DNA from: Liolophura sinensis
Taxonomy: Eukaryota > Mollusca > Polyplacophora > Chitonida > Chitonidae
Assembly: GCF_032854445.1 (NCBI RefSeq)
Contig: NC_088305.1
Location: 30,588,628 to 30,652,627, forward strand
DNA length: 64,000 nucleotides
Direction: 5' to 3'
Position 1 is the first letter of the stretch; every line of letters starts with the position of its first letter. Shown piece by piece: positions 35,730 to 47,532 of this stretch. The translations under genes and the position numbers were made by a program. The notes beneath the pieces are model-generated. The model was given only the letters and a program-made list of their open reading frames with translations, ran no database searches and was not told where the DNA came from.

Positions 35730-37105
35730 TAAGGTAAAGGTGTATCGTGTTGCCCATAACATAATATTAGACTGCAGTAAAATAGTTAATTGTACTATCA
35801 CACGGAAAGAAAAATACAATGTTAAATTTAACAAAACACTTTTTAGACTACAGAAGGTCGCTAGAGCAGAAGCGTAAAAGAAATGCTGTCCGAATAAATT
35901 CGTTATGTTACCCACCTCGGCTTTTATGTTATTCCGAAAGAAGTCGTATATGAAAAAGGCAATTACCTGTATAAGGTGACGATATCGTCTGGGTAAGGTC
36001 CTAGATAAATCTCAGCAGGCATGTCATATCCAAGGTAAAGTAATCCCTGGTAAGAACACACACACACAACGCTTATACACTGTGAGATTCCACATGCACA
36101 CACTGATTTAACCCATGTACATCCACGCAGCCTTCATACTAACTAAGCAAACGAAACTAATTAAGCAATTAAGATTTCCTGTGCCCAACAGAACGCGCTG
36201 TCTTGCATTTTTTGAACGTAGTCCCGGAATCAGCGAGCTAATGGCTCCGTGCGTGGACTCCGTTAGAGAACTCCGTGCCGTCTCGGCTCTGTACGCCTGA
36301 ATGAGCTTCAACAAGCCGTCTGGTGCACACCGCCGTACAGCCGGCCACAAGTTCCCTCCGCTCTTTCACGCCGCCTTATTGATATATTATACCCGTAAAT
36401 CAACCACTACTGTTTACTACAGCCTCTCCGATACCCTGGCTACCAACAATTAATGAGCCGCGACGTACTTCTCAAAAAACAGTAGCTATTTTTAACGGGT
36501 AGGATTTATTCGTCGCATTTGGTCTAAGGGTCCCATTCTACAACGAATCAACCCTTAATTGCCTTCCAAAAGAGCTCCTTTCTTCAGCAATACCGCGCAC
36601 TAGTGTGTGGAGAGGGCGTATCATTGCGGGGGGCGATCTCCAAAGACCAATTGTTGCCTCGTAAATTCCCTCATAAATTCCAGCGTAAAAGAAAAAACAA
36701 CCCAATTTCTGCTAAAAGAGCTGCAGACAAATGTCATAGATTGCGTGCCGATGGTTTGGCAAAATTCCATACTGTCAAAGGTAAACGCTGCCTCGGCTTA
36801 TTACCGCGAAGTCAAGTGTGCAGGCTGATTAGTTGAGCAAACCTTTCATGAAAGCTGATGACTCGTTATTTTTTTCTTTTTTTATACACGTTATTATACC
36901 TTTTTGAAACCTATGCAGATGGCTTATTAATCTAAATACTTTAAATTTAATACTTATTGATTTATTTTTAAAAAATTATAATTGTTTAAACAGTTCAGTT
37001 TTTTTTTAATATTGATTTTGTAAATTTTGTTGGAGTGCATCCCTATGCAATGTACGTAAAATTGAAAACAAGAAAAATGTTATCCACGCGATAATATATA
37101 CACGT
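35730..37105. other. No gene recognised
   Basis: A GC-richer patch at 36100-36350 has open frames on both strands but no splice or domain support. AT-rich sequence follows to the 30-bp array. Confidence 0.4.
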
Positions 37106-37111
37106 GAAAAG

Positions 37112-38371
37112 AAACAATAACGCCTCCCACATAGCTCACACAAACAATAACGCCTCCCACATAGCTCACACAAACAATAACGTCACTCACATAGCTCACA
37201 CAAACAATAACGTCACTCACATAGCTCACACAAACAATAACGTCTCTCACATAGCTCACACAAACAATAACGCCTCTCACATAGCTCGCACAAACAATAA
37301 CGCCTCTCACATAGCTCACACAAACAATAACGTCACTCACATAGCTCACACAAACAATAACGTCACTCACATGGCTCACACAAACAATAACGCCTCTCAC
37401 ATAGCTCACACAAACAATAACGCATCTCACATAGCTCACACAAACAATAACGCATCTCACATAGCTCACACAAACAATAACGCCTCTCACATAGCTCACA
37501 CAAACAATAACGTCACTCACATGGCTCACACAAACAATAACGTCACCCACATAGCTCACACAAACAATAACGTCTCTCACATAGCTCACACAAACAATAA
37601 CGCATCTCACATAGCTCACACAAACAATAACGCCTCTCACATAGCTCACACAAACAATAACGCCTCTCACATAGCTCACACAAACAATAACGTCACTCAC
37701 ATGGCTCACACAAACAATAACGTCTCTCACATAGCTCACACAAACAATAACGCATCTCACATAGCTCACACAAACAATAACGTCACTCACATAGCTCACA
37801 CAAACAATAACGTCACTCACATAGCTCACACAAACAATAACGCCTCTCACATAGCTCGCACAAACAATAACGTCTCTCACATAGCTCACACAAACAATAA
37901 CGTCACTCACATAGCTCACACAAACAATAACGCCTCTCACATAGCTCACACAAACAATAATGTCTCTCACATAGCTCACACAAACAATAACGTCACTCAC
38001 ATAGCTCACACAAACAATAAAGCCTCTCACATAGCTCACACAAACAATAACGCCTCTCACATGGCTCACACAAACAATAACGCCTCTCACATAGCTCACA
38101 CAAACAATAACGCCTCTTACATGGCTCCCACAAACAATAACGCATCTCACATAGCTCACACAAACAATAACGCCTCTCACATAGCTCACACAAACAACAA
38201 CGCATCTCACATAGCTCACACAATTAATAACGCATCTCACATAGCTCACACAAACAATAACGTCACTCACATAGCTCACACAAACAATAACGCCTCTCAC
38301 ATGGCTCATACAAACAATAACGCATCTCACATAGCTCACACAAACAATAACGCCTCTCACATGCTTCACAC
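37112..38371. repeat. 30-bp minisatellite, 42 units
   Basis: The unit contains caaacaataacgcctctcac followed by atagctcaca. Variation falls almost entirely in the triplet pair after 'aac' (gcctct, gtcact, gtctct, gcatct). The exact 30-bp period keeps both strands open: 448 codons on plus (NNNASHIAHT repeats) and 429 on minus (SYVRGVIVCV-type repeats). A single-base expansion or contraction would break this. No promoter, splice site or family match supports either as a gene. Confidence 0.96.
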
Positions 38372-38619
38372 AATACTAAAACAGGTGACTAAAATACTAA
38401 AAATACTACAACTGGTACGGCGTAAAACAAAAAATCAAATAAATAAATAAATATAGGTGAATATGGAAAGGATAGGATGAGAGGAAACCATGTACGTCGT
38501 TTATTTTCTTATCTGCCGATTTTAAGAAAATGTAGGAGAGACAACTTGCACACAAAGGAAGCTTTTACATGCTGTAGTCTGTACCTAGGTTTTTCTCCAT
38601 TATAATGGTTTTTACTGTA

Positions 38620-38760
38620 CGTCCGTGTTGACATTTTAAACGGTGTTGGCTGGCTGGAACGTTGACTGAATCACGACTTCCGTGCTAGATTACCAGACAG
38701 AATTTCAGGAAACATTAGTTAGAACCGTTGGCGAAGCGAGACAGTCATCTGAGGTATTTC
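38620..38760 (+). repeat. R4 direct repeat, copy 1
   Basis: gtccgtgttgacattttaaa, 'cacgacttccgtgctagatt' and 'cagacagaatttcaggaaac' recur in order at 39795-39930. Confidence 0.6.
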
Positions 38761-39794
38761 TGTGGAGGAAGCTTTAAAGTACGGAATTAAGTACTACGTT
38801 CGCTCAGCTTGATACATGTCTTACATTTAGTACAGCGTGAAATGGACAGAAACCTCTTTGGGGTGTCAATGTGTCAACCTTACATCTATTACTTTAATCT
38901 TACATCTATTAATACATTGAAGAGACTGTCCTATCAATGAGTGCTTTTCTTTGGCGCATGTTTTTCTTTTTGCATCAAAGAAAAAAGAAATTCACGATAT
39001 TTCCACATTAAGAGCGAACAGGGCTGTCATAGGCGGCGTTAAAACCAATGTCAGATATGTCCGTCATGTGTTGTTCATCCAAACGACAGTGTGGGTATCC
39101 ATCGTAGTTGATAAGTGAGATTGTTGCCTTGTGTGCTAACTCACTACTCTGCTCTAAAATGTAGTGCTGTCAGACATCGGAAAAATTTGCCTGAACGAGA
39201 TTTTTTTCCGGTTTCAACGTACCTTATATAATCGCAGATGCTTGTGGACGATTAACATCGGAAGACATCATTTCACGGTGAATCTGGCAGGCGGCTTTAA
39301 ATGAAACAGATGGGGTTTTCTTTTTATTTCCAAGTACGTGTGTATACATAGTGTTTTGCTCGTGATGTTTGCATAAATATTTTATATAAATATGTAAACA
39401 GACGTACATGTACCGCATCACGTTCTCTGACCTTGATTACCAGCTGATTTCAATCTTTCTAAGTATTCTGTCACGTGGTAACACTACTTTTCAGTCCTCC
39501 GGAATACGTCAATGCACCACTGACCACAATTCATATGACCAGGGTCTGTATGTCTCACAAATATTCTATAATTCTATGGATAATGTATGTTCTACATGTA
39601 GTTTTCATCGATGGTACGATGCTGTCATCGCTTCGTGCCACCGCTTTGAACCATCGTGTCATCGCTTCGTGCTATTCCCACTCGATGGAACTATGGTACG
39701 ACAATGGCCTTACCCGGCTTCCATAGTCAGCCACATGTTCATGTCTTGTGTTACTACAGTCATTTGCAATTCAGATGTTTTATCCATTAAGATG

Positions 39795-39930
39795 ATCTCA
39801 CACTGTCTGTGTTGACAGTTTAGACTGCCCGGAAGCGGCTATAGCGAAACACGACTTTCGTCGCCTGCTGAATTATCAGATAGAATTCCAGGAAATGTGA
39901 GACAAGGCCTGTGGGTAAACAATACAGTGA
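39795..39930 (+). repeat. R4 direct repeat, copy 2
   Basis: gtctgtgttgacagtttaga, 'cacgactttcgtcgcctgct' and 'cagatagaattccaggaaat' match copy 1 with about 30% difference by eye. Confidence 0.6.
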
Positions 39931-40113
39931 CATTTCCTTCGTGGACGCTCTTGGTGTTTGATGTACATAAACTTTATTCTCTTATTTGGGCCTACGCACG
40001 TCTTACTTACATTCCGTATATTAGTGTTGTGACTGGTTTGTTGTATAAGGATTGGTTTTTGTCAGAAGCACCGAGTTTTGGTAAATAAACCATTACCCAC
40101 AAAAAGACTTTTG

Positions 40114-41009
40114 GAGGCTTTGGTTGACGACTGGTGTACAAATGTCTTTTCTACGGAGAGATTAAGGTACCAGGATTGTTTGGTTCCCTCGATGAAAAGT
40201 TACAATTCTTGCTTGTACTCAGATGATATTTACTAGTGTTTTTGCTTTACACTTAAATTCAAGTATAAATGAAGCCTTTATAATAGCTATCGAATATCGT
40301 CTGTCCCGTTTTCTAAGCTATGTTGTTGGTGTCTCGTTTTTGTACCTTTATTAACCACGGCTGGAGTTGTAGTAGGCCTGTCGTACATACTTGGATCCCT
40401 GCATTCGTCTAACTTGTAGCCTGGGCACATTGATCGGGCTTATGTTTTATATATCTGTAGATTATTTCATTTCTTCGTGTATGCTCCGACACTATTTTAA
40501 AAAGTTGGAATCTTAAAACATTTATAACTAATAAAACCATCTCTGCCAGGCCCCTCCCCTCCCTCGTTCGATACAAGTGCTTTAGGTATATCCTTTTCAT
40601 CTATGCTTCGAAACAGATATAAGCGACAGTGTGATAATCTGCGTATTTTACCGTGTACGTCTAACGAGGGTGAAATTGTCACTTCCGGGTTGTTTCCCCA
40701 TACTCAGTGTCTTAGACGAATGCAGGGCTCCAAGTATGTACGAGAGTTAGGCCAACTACAACTCCAACTGTGGTTAACAAAGGTATAAAAACGAGACACC
40801 AACAACATAGCTTAGAAAAAGGAACCGACGATATTCGATAGCTATTATAAAGGCTTCATTCATACTTGAACCAAAGTGTAAAGAACAAAAATTAGCAAAT
40901 ATCATGTGAATACAGGCAAGAATTGCACCTCTCTGTAGAGAAGACCAAAGAATGAAGAGACAATCCTGGTACCTTAATCTCTGCGTACACCAGTCGTCAA
41001 CCTAAGCCT
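40114..41009. repeat. Large inverted repeat (~298-bp arms, ~300-bp loop)
   Basis: The left arm (40114-40411) and right arm (40712-41009) are reverse complements with small indels. Matching blocks include ggttgacgactggtgtac, agattaaggtaccaggattg, 'tataatagctatcgaatatc', aagctatgttgttggtgtct and 'cctgcattcgtctaa'. The loop (40412-40711) is not repeated. No clear target-site duplication was seen. It could be a foldback transposon or a local inverted duplication; if transcribed it would form long double-stranded RNA. Confidence 0.9.
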
Positions 41010-41022
41010 CATACAACTGGCA

Positions 41023-41241
41023 ATGGCTATCTCTGAAGCAGTCACTGCAAAGCTTGACCTTTCAAGGGAGCGCAGGAAGAGTCTTGTTATTCCCCTGTCT
41101 GCTGTTATAAGATTTGCTGATGAATACCCAGTCAAAAAAAGTCGTTTGCTAAGTGGGCCAATGATTCTGACCCAGGAAGACTGGACCAGCAGTAAACATA
41201 TATCTAAGGAACAGTCTGACTGCTACAGAGGTAGCCATTGA
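41023..41241 (+). CDS. Unidentified open frame next to the inverted repeat
   Basis: 72 codons beginning fourteen bases beyond the right arm. The frame encodes a charged peptide (KLDLSRERRKSLVIPLSAVI, then FADEYPVKKSRLL). Composition looks protein-like, but there is no recognised family and no splice context. It may be a relic of a mobile element associated with the inverted repeat. Confidence 0.25.
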   Translation: MAISEAVTAKLDLSRERRKSLVIPLSAVIRFADEYPVKKSRLLSGPMILTQEDWTSSKHISKEQSDCYRGSH

Positions 41242-41266
41242 TTCAGCCCTTGAGCTGGTAGCTGCA

Positions 41267-41350
41267 CAGCAGGTCATTTGTGTGTACAGCAGGTCATTTG
41301 TGTGTACAGCAGGTCATTTGTCTGTACAGCAGGTCATGTGTCTGTACAGA
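41267..41350. repeat. 20-bp tandem repeat, 4 units
   Basis: The unit is agcaggtcatttgtgtgtac. Confidence 0.9.
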
Positions 41351-41616
41351 TTCGACTGGTCAGCGACAATTAACTTCACTTCAACTTCAACTTCACTTCC
41401 CAATACCGGTAAGACAATTTGTTAGCGAAGAACTGCAGTACGATGTCCAAAAATACCTCACTGATAACTATAGCACCTTTAAACAATCTGCTTCCCAGCA
41501 ACTTTAGCAACACTCTGGTATTAACGACTTGAGCAATCTTTGTGACTGTATGGTTTGAGCAGAATTAAATGCAAAATTAATAAACAAAATCCCCACCAAC
41601 TAAACATGCATTCATT

Positions 41617-41936
41617 TCAGCCGGAAAAGTATCCCAGTGAATGAGCGGTATGTATAAAGGAACCATGGACAGTCTTGATGAGCCTCCATTCAAACAAATC
41701 ACCATGATCATAGTCCTTGTTCATTATATATAGACAAAAGACGATTTCCTCCCAGGAATTTTTGTCAGTATGATTGGTAAGGAAACAATTTTTTTGATTT
41801 CTCTGTACCACTTGTCAGCACGAAATGAGCGATTGAAGCCAATGATCGCATGGTCCAAGTCAGTCTCATTAAAGTCAGGTGTGCTTGAATTGAATTGATA
41901 CAAAGTCCAAGTAAAAACTTGTTCAAGTCTGGTCAT
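41617..41936 (-). pseudogene. Broken coding relic, product unknown
   Basis: Two overlapping minus-strand frames (41724-41936 and 41617-41811) each look protein-like in complementary halves. The first contains TDLDHAIIGFNRSFRADKWY and the second NKDYDHGDLFEWRLIKTVHG. The change of frame falls at a run of seven A (minus strand, near 41790), so a one-base length change there would explain it. I do not recognise the family; a transposon or duplicated host gene remnant are both possible. Confidence 0.35.
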
Positions 41937-42429
41937 ATTTGTACAATCCAGTACTTGTTGATGTACTTTGGGAAGTAAAGTCGCCTTTGAAACGATAATC
42001 TTTATTATTGGTACTTATGTATAATCTATGTTAAAAGAGGGAGACACCAGACATCTGGCGAGAAGTCAGTAAAGGCGTAGATAGTAGATCTGACCTTAAT
42101 GGAATTGATTTCTAGTTCAGTTATTAACAATAATTCACATACACAAAATCAAGCATTCCATGACGTGGGGGGCAATACAAATTCTCAGTTTTCAATGTCT
42201 GAAACCAGACAATAACAGAAAATATTATCTAGTTGCATGATATATAGGGGAATCTATGTGCTCGAAAAGTCCATGAAAGAATTATGTACAAGCGATCATT
42301 CTCTAGATTTCTTCACACTGACATATTTTGAGATTGTCTAAGTTGTGTAGCGCTTAATAGAACACTAAGTATAAGGCGAGACACACGATTTGTACTTTCA
42401 CAAAATGCATCAACCCAATATTGTTACTC

Positions 42430-42795
42430 CTATGCGTTGTTGCTGCTTATAGTTTAGATCGCCATGTTGAATGGCAATCAATGTGCAACTGAGATACATA
42501 TTTTGTTACGGACAACTGACATTCTGGCATGGTAGACAATTTGAATACTGATTTCACTCAATCGCCTAGAATATACCTTGCGTCTTTCCATCATCACTGA
42601 AAACTGTTGACAGCTTCTCTTTGCATGATTCCGTAATATGTTCGTACTTTGTGTACTTTCTTAGTTCTTTGGTGGTTTGTGTTATACGTCGTTTTAGGAA
42701 ATTGCCCTTGCGATTATTAACCTGGAACGTCCTTATCGGTTGACGGCTGCATTACGAATGTCTGGTTCAACCCATAGATTTGACGGCTTTTTAAA
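42430..42795 (+). repeat. R1 dispersed repeat copy
   Basis: tggtagacaatttgaatac, 'ctgatttcactcaatcgcc', 'actgaaaactgttgacagct', tttgcatgattcc, ggtggtttgtgttatacgtc and 'cctggaacgtccttatcg', in the same order as the 7.2-kb copy. Confidence 0.75.
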
Positions 42796-42833
42796 ATGAC
42801 TTTGACTTTGCCCTGTTCAAGGGTTCTGTTCAT

Positions 42834-43103
42834 TTATTTATTTATTTTATTTATTTATTTGATTGGTGTTTTACGCCGTACTCAAGAATATTTCACTTAT
42901 ACGACGGCGGCCTGCATTATGGTGGGAGGAAACCGGGCAAAGCCCGGGAGAAACCTACGACCATCCGCACATTGCTGGCGGACCTTCCCACGTACGGCCG
43001 GAGAGGAAGCCTGCATGAGCTGGCATGAGCAGCGACCGCATTGGTGAGAGGCTCCTGGGTCATTACGCTGCGCTAGCGCGCTAACTAACCACGGAGGCCT
43101 CTA
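42834..43103 (-). mobile_element. SINE-A, full length with 12-bp target-site duplication
   Basis: The complete element is in reverse orientation: an AATAAATAAA-type tail at the left, the full body (gtattcttgagtacg type) and a tRNA-like head ending near 'gcgctaactaaccacgg'. GGTTCTGTTCAT flanks it at 42822-42833 and 43104-43115. It is inserted just beyond the R1 copy at 42.4-42.8 kb. Confidence 0.92.
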
Positions 43104-43119
43104 GGTTCTGTTCATGTTT

Positions 43120-44150
43120 TCCAACAGGCGATTCTATTCCGTTCGTGAATTTCATACGAGACATTGAGCTCATGGACGGGCTTGGAATTCTGACACACAG
43201 ACACGCAATAGCCTGTACCCAGACAAAATTTCCTCTTGAGAACCCTCCAACAGAACAGAACTGTCCTCCACTGAAACCTCTGACAGACAGCCTAGAGACA
43301 CCCTATGATCTATAGTAAGCACTTCCTGACATCTGCTTGGACACCGGAAATATCTCATACCGGATCTCAAAGTGACTGTCATACAGTTCTAGGCTGTCAT
43401 ACCATTCTAGATCAGTGACGTCTAATGTATTGTAATATAATATCACTGCACTTTATACTCAATTTCGCTTATGCCGTGGTATATGGGGAATACAGTTTGC
43501 AAGGGTTTATGTGTTAATGTGAACATTTACAATAAAAGTACTCTGAACGGAGTAAATTGACGACAGGCCGGATTAAACCGAACACTTGTGAGCATTTGCC
43601 AACAATTAATTTTTGTCTCTCTGTAGTCTTCACTCAAATAATATTTATCCCCTAGTCATTTAAGGCTTTGAGGGTAATTTCTGCAGTTTTGGTTGTAAGC
43701 GACTCTGTTAGCCACAAAACTGACCAGATGGGCTGTCTGGATAAATACGGTGTAAAGATTTTATAAGAGAAGAATAAATGGCGTATTTTCAAATTGGTGG
43801 CGACAGTTATAATGTTTTAAAATGTTAAGATGGTGAAATATGCTATTATTTTACTGAACATTGCTGTTTTCATTGACCACTTTCAATACTTCAGTCATTT
43901 TCCGGTAAACTTTGTTTTGTTTAATCAGAAACATAGTTACAGCTATGGTTGTATCGAGGTCAAAACAAGGATGAAACTAAACTCTTGTTAAGCCTGCTAA
44001 GAGCGATTAGATTCCAGACTAGGAATGTCCCGGGGTGATCGGTGAGTTATCGCCCACGTACAGGAACTCCCCACTGTATATAACAGAACGTGATTGTAAA
44101 GTGTATTCTGTTACTGTGACACCATAGGTTTTTATACCAAGAAAATATCC
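43120..44150. other. No gene recognised
   Basis: AT-rich sequence without exon-like features that I can support. Confidence 0.4.
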
Positions 44151-44159
44151 AGTAAATTC

Positions 44160-44285
44160 AATACAATCTTTATGTTCAAGTAACAGAATCTGTGTGTTAT
44201 ATTTAACAGAAACACTGCTGTAATAACAAATACGATCTATATAGTGTAACTCAGACAACAGACTTTTTAAAAATTTAACAGATTA
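44160..44285 (-). repeat. R5 repeat, exon-like, copy 2
   Basis: Homologous to 12490-12610 on the minus strand. After an acceptor-like 'cgtatttgttattacag' a frame stays open to a stop at 44019, including SVSVKYNTQILLLEHKDCIE. The shared similarity extends upstream of the AG, so this may be a duplicated exon plus intron edge or simply a repeat. No family recognised. Confidence 0.45.
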
Positions 44286-44764
44286 TCTTTGCAGTCCAAA
44301 CAGGGAGCAGCCTAGTTATCACAGGACACGTTGAATATGTGGGATATATATATGTGGCCAACAATCAAGGCACAAAACCAGTCATGTACAAAAACCTCAT
44401 TAAATTTGACAGTATTGTCTGTAGTTCTCCTCATGTTTATATCAAACATCGTCATACAATCATGTTGACTTGTTTTTTTTTAATTACATGCAAACAATAA
44501 TCTCCCCAAAGGAAAGACTAATCGAATGTTCATCTGTAGACTTATTGTACAATCCAGTGTATTAATCTTTGTACAAGACCAGTTACTTGTCCATCCCGAC
44601 CATCAAAGGGCCTGTAGTTGGTATGGATCATTCTAATTTCTCATCTAGTAGTTTGCGACCTTTCGATGTTTATTAATTACATAGATCCTCGCCTGTCGTC
44701 AAACACTGGATTATTAACCATCTGTTGCCCGACTTAATCAAGTTGTCAGCTAAAAGACTTACAG

Positions 44765-44925
44765 AACACGTGGGGATGTCTTATGCAAGCTTCGGATGGT
44801 CGTAGGTTGCCCCCATTGAACTGCCGGGTTTCAGCCCACCGCAATGCTGGTCAGCGTCGTATAGGTGAAATATTCTTGATTACTGTGTAAAATACCAGAC
44901 TAATAAATAAATAAAAGAAAGAAAG
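44765..44925 (+). mobile_element. SINE-A copy, 5'-truncated
   Basis: 'cacgtggggatgtcttatgc', 'ggatggtcgtaggttgcccc', 'caccgcaatgctggtcagcg', taggtgaaatattcttgatt, and tail taataaataaataaaag. Confidence 0.8.
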
Positions 44926-45799
44926 AAATAATTTGGACATTCAAAACTTTGTGATTGTTTTCGATTATGCCTAATATTGGCTCATACTGAGTACTATTGG
45001 GTCATTTTTTACAGAAAACATTGTTAGTTTGTTAAATATAACTTTTGATTCTTATCCAGAGCTGTCGAGGCTGTGATCTATATCCCTGAAATGTTGCCCG
45101 GAAGATGGGTTTCGGAAGACGGGTTCCCAGATACTGGGCACCAAACACACATGCTCGGAACCTCACGGCTAGTAGAGGTTTGTTTTATAATGGTTGAATT
45201 GTTACGGCATTAAGTGTCGGAATCTCACAAACGGACTATCTGAATCAATACAGCGTAATGATCTCTCACATTAACAGAGGATGATGTTAAGATAGAGCAA
45301 GACAATATTATTTTTAACACTATCAAATCGGTCCATTCTTTTTCAGTTATTATACATGTCTTTCCTTTAAAGGAAAAGCAAAAATGCTTACATCAGTGCA
45401 TGTGGTCAAATAAGAATCTCGTTAAAACAGTCTGGAAAATGAATTTCACAAGCTATATAAACGCGAGAAACTCCAGGTTTTGGAAGTACTCCAAAACATA
45501 GTTAAACTGAAATAATTATATACCGACATTGACCGTGGTCACGCATTTATGCTGAAATGTTTTATTTCAAATACAATCTTAACAATACAGTCAAGTCAAA
45601 AGAAATATCAGCCCTTTGCAGATCGTAAAGCCGTGTTTGCTTTATTCTCCTGTGTCTTACTCACCTTACTCACCAGACAGTGTAACAGCCTTTTGATCAT
45701 GACCAGTTACTTAATACTCGTCTGTCTCCGGACCAGACAGGATAATCAGTCATCTGGTCCTGCGGCCAGTCGTCTTTGTTAAGACAATCGTCGAGAGAG

Positions 45800-46150
45800 A
45801 AAAGGAATGGCAGACTATACACGATAATCGCAAGGCCAATTCCCAAAACAAGGTTTGATACACACTACCAAAGAGCTGAGAAAGTATACATAAAATGCGA
45901 AAATAGGGCAGAATCATACAAAGAGAAGCAGTCAACAGTTTTCAGTGATGTAGGAAAGACCAAAGGTATGTTCTAGACGACTGAGTGAAATTAGTTTTCA
46001 AACCCCGAACCATGCCAAAATATAGGTTTTCGAAAATAAAATATGTATATCTCAGTTGCCCTTTGATGGCAACTGTTCATATGTCCAACACGATGAATAT
46101 ACAGTTCCTAACCTCGGGTTAAGCGGAATTAGACACAATCATAATGCAAA
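45800..46150 (-). repeat. R1 dispersed repeat, reverse orientation
   Basis: 'cgcaaggccaattcccaaaa', 'accaaagagctgagaaagta', tctcagttgccctttgatgg, 'caacacgatgaatatacagt' and ctcgggttaagcggaattag. The reverse complement follows the order seen at 59.6-60.1 kb. Confidence 0.7.
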
Positions 46151-46826
46151 CTCACTTCAACAGTGGAAACGTACTTTTGATCGCATTTTCTGCAAGCTTA
46201 GTCTGATATTTTCCGTTGTTTCCTCTTGAGTAAGTCAGCTCTCAACAGCAACGTTCGTACCAGTGCAGTGCGGAAGCAGTTCTCAGCGTGGTGGAAACCT
46301 TGGCTACAAGACAAGGAAATTACGTAGTGGCCAACCATAAAGGTTCCAACACTTATCTGTCCATCTGTTCTTAGTTTAACATGATCTCATACCAGTGAGA
46401 CAATGGCTGCAATGCGTCATCTTACAGTAGATAAAGGTGTTTCCAGCAAATGGGTTTGCAGTTTCAGATTCAGTTTTTTTCCTTGTAATAATGGTATTTT
46501 GTCCCACGGAAAGAAGTATTCTATAAGTCAAAGGACTATTGAATATTATCCGCAGTGATCTTGTCCTGAAATCATTCTGCAATTTCTCATAATTTGTCTG
46601 TTTTCCGTCAACCATGCATATTTATTACATCACACAATTTTCCAGGAGTTGACGAACTGTTTATCCAGCGTTAAAAAGATCAAAGGTTTACCCATCTGAT
46701 GTTCGGACGTGTCTATCGACAGAGAAACTCACTTGATAAATCGTCATTTCCGCTAACACAATCAGAGCAAAAATGCAGGTGTTATGATGAAGGTCAAGTC
46801 AAGCAAGTCTACACATGTCCTGAAGG

Positions 46827-47092
46827 GGCCTGCGTGGCTCAGTTAGTTAGCGCGCTAGCGCAGCGTAATGACACAGGAGTCTCTCACCAATGCGGTCGCT
46901 GTGAGTTCAAGTCCAGTTCATGCAGGCTTCCTCTCCGGCCGTACGTGGGAAGGTCCGCCAGCAATGTGCGGATGGTCGTGGGTTTCCCCCTGGCTGTGCC
47001 CGGTTTCCACCCACCATAATACTGGCCGCCGTCGTATAAGTGAAATATTCTTGAGTACGGCGTAAAACACCAATCAAATAAATAAATAAATA
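46827..47092 (+). mobile_element. SINE-A, full length
   Basis: The best forward reference copy. It has a tRNA-like head ggcctgcgtggctcagttag with A box, the B-box region gtgagttcaagtccag near 46907-46922, and a central body with gtacgtgggaaggtc and gtgggtttccccc. The 3' domain is gtcgtataagtgaaatattc, gagtacggcgtaaaacacca, then tail atcaaataaataaataaata. The conserved 3' portion recalls conserved-domain SINEs such as the Nin type described from molluscs; I have not verified this. Confidence 0.92.
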
Positions 47093-47189
47093 CACTGTAA
47101 GGCTTCATAACTTGTCTTCACTATACGTGTAGGCTACCCCATTTTTCTCCTTGACGCATATGTCATTTGGAATGTCACCTATATAGTGT

Positions 47190-47278
47190 ATATCCTCCCA
47201 CCATAATGCTGGCCGCTGTCGTACAAGTGAAATATTCCTGAGTACGGCGTAAAACACCAATCAAATAAATAAATAAAT
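47190..47278 (+). mobile_element. SINE-A 3' fragment
   Basis: ctcccaccataatgctggcc, gtgaaatattcctgagtacg, then AATAAATAAA. Only the last ~90 bases are present. Confidence 0.88.
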
Positions 47279-47398
47279 AGTGTATATATCGGGTGGTACA
47301 ACGAAAGGTCTGAACTTTCTGGCCCAATTCTCATACAGTTTAACGCATTTTGTCTCAAGGGCGAAATATGCACAAGTCACCTTCATTTTGAAATGGTA

Positions 47399-47532
47399 AG
47401 CAACCTACGGATGGTCGTGGGTTTCCCCCGGGATTTGCCCGGTTTCCTCACACCATGATGTTGACCGCCGTGGTATAAGTGAAATATTCTTGAGTACAGT
47501 GTAAGACACCAATCATATAAATAAATAAATTC
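47399..47532 (+). mobile_element. SINE-A 3' fragment
   Basis: 'ggatggtcgtgggtttcccc', gtggtataagtgaaatattc and 'accaatcatataaataaata'. It lies within unit A of the segmental duplication and is absent at the matching point of unit B (near 56345). Confidence 0.85.

Noticed and set aside
36108-36350. Minus-strand frame sharing LIQAY with the candidate exon at 24580-24668
   Set aside because: The shared 16 bases (gtacgcctgaat.agc) are too short, and no splice site or collinear similarity supports a family.
37112-38371. CRISPR-like regular array
   Set aside because: Units are contiguous without unique spacers, and the DNA is eukaryotic.
37104-38450. 448-codon plus-strand and 429-codon minus-strand open frames
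   Set aside because: Both are produced by a 30-bp tandem repeat with a period divisible by three; there is no splice, promoter or family support.
46827-46930. tRNA gene
   Set aside because: A- and B-box-like blocks are present, but the cloverleaf is not intact and the sequence continues into a SINE body found in many copies. The same applies to 3835-3908 and 28700-28760.
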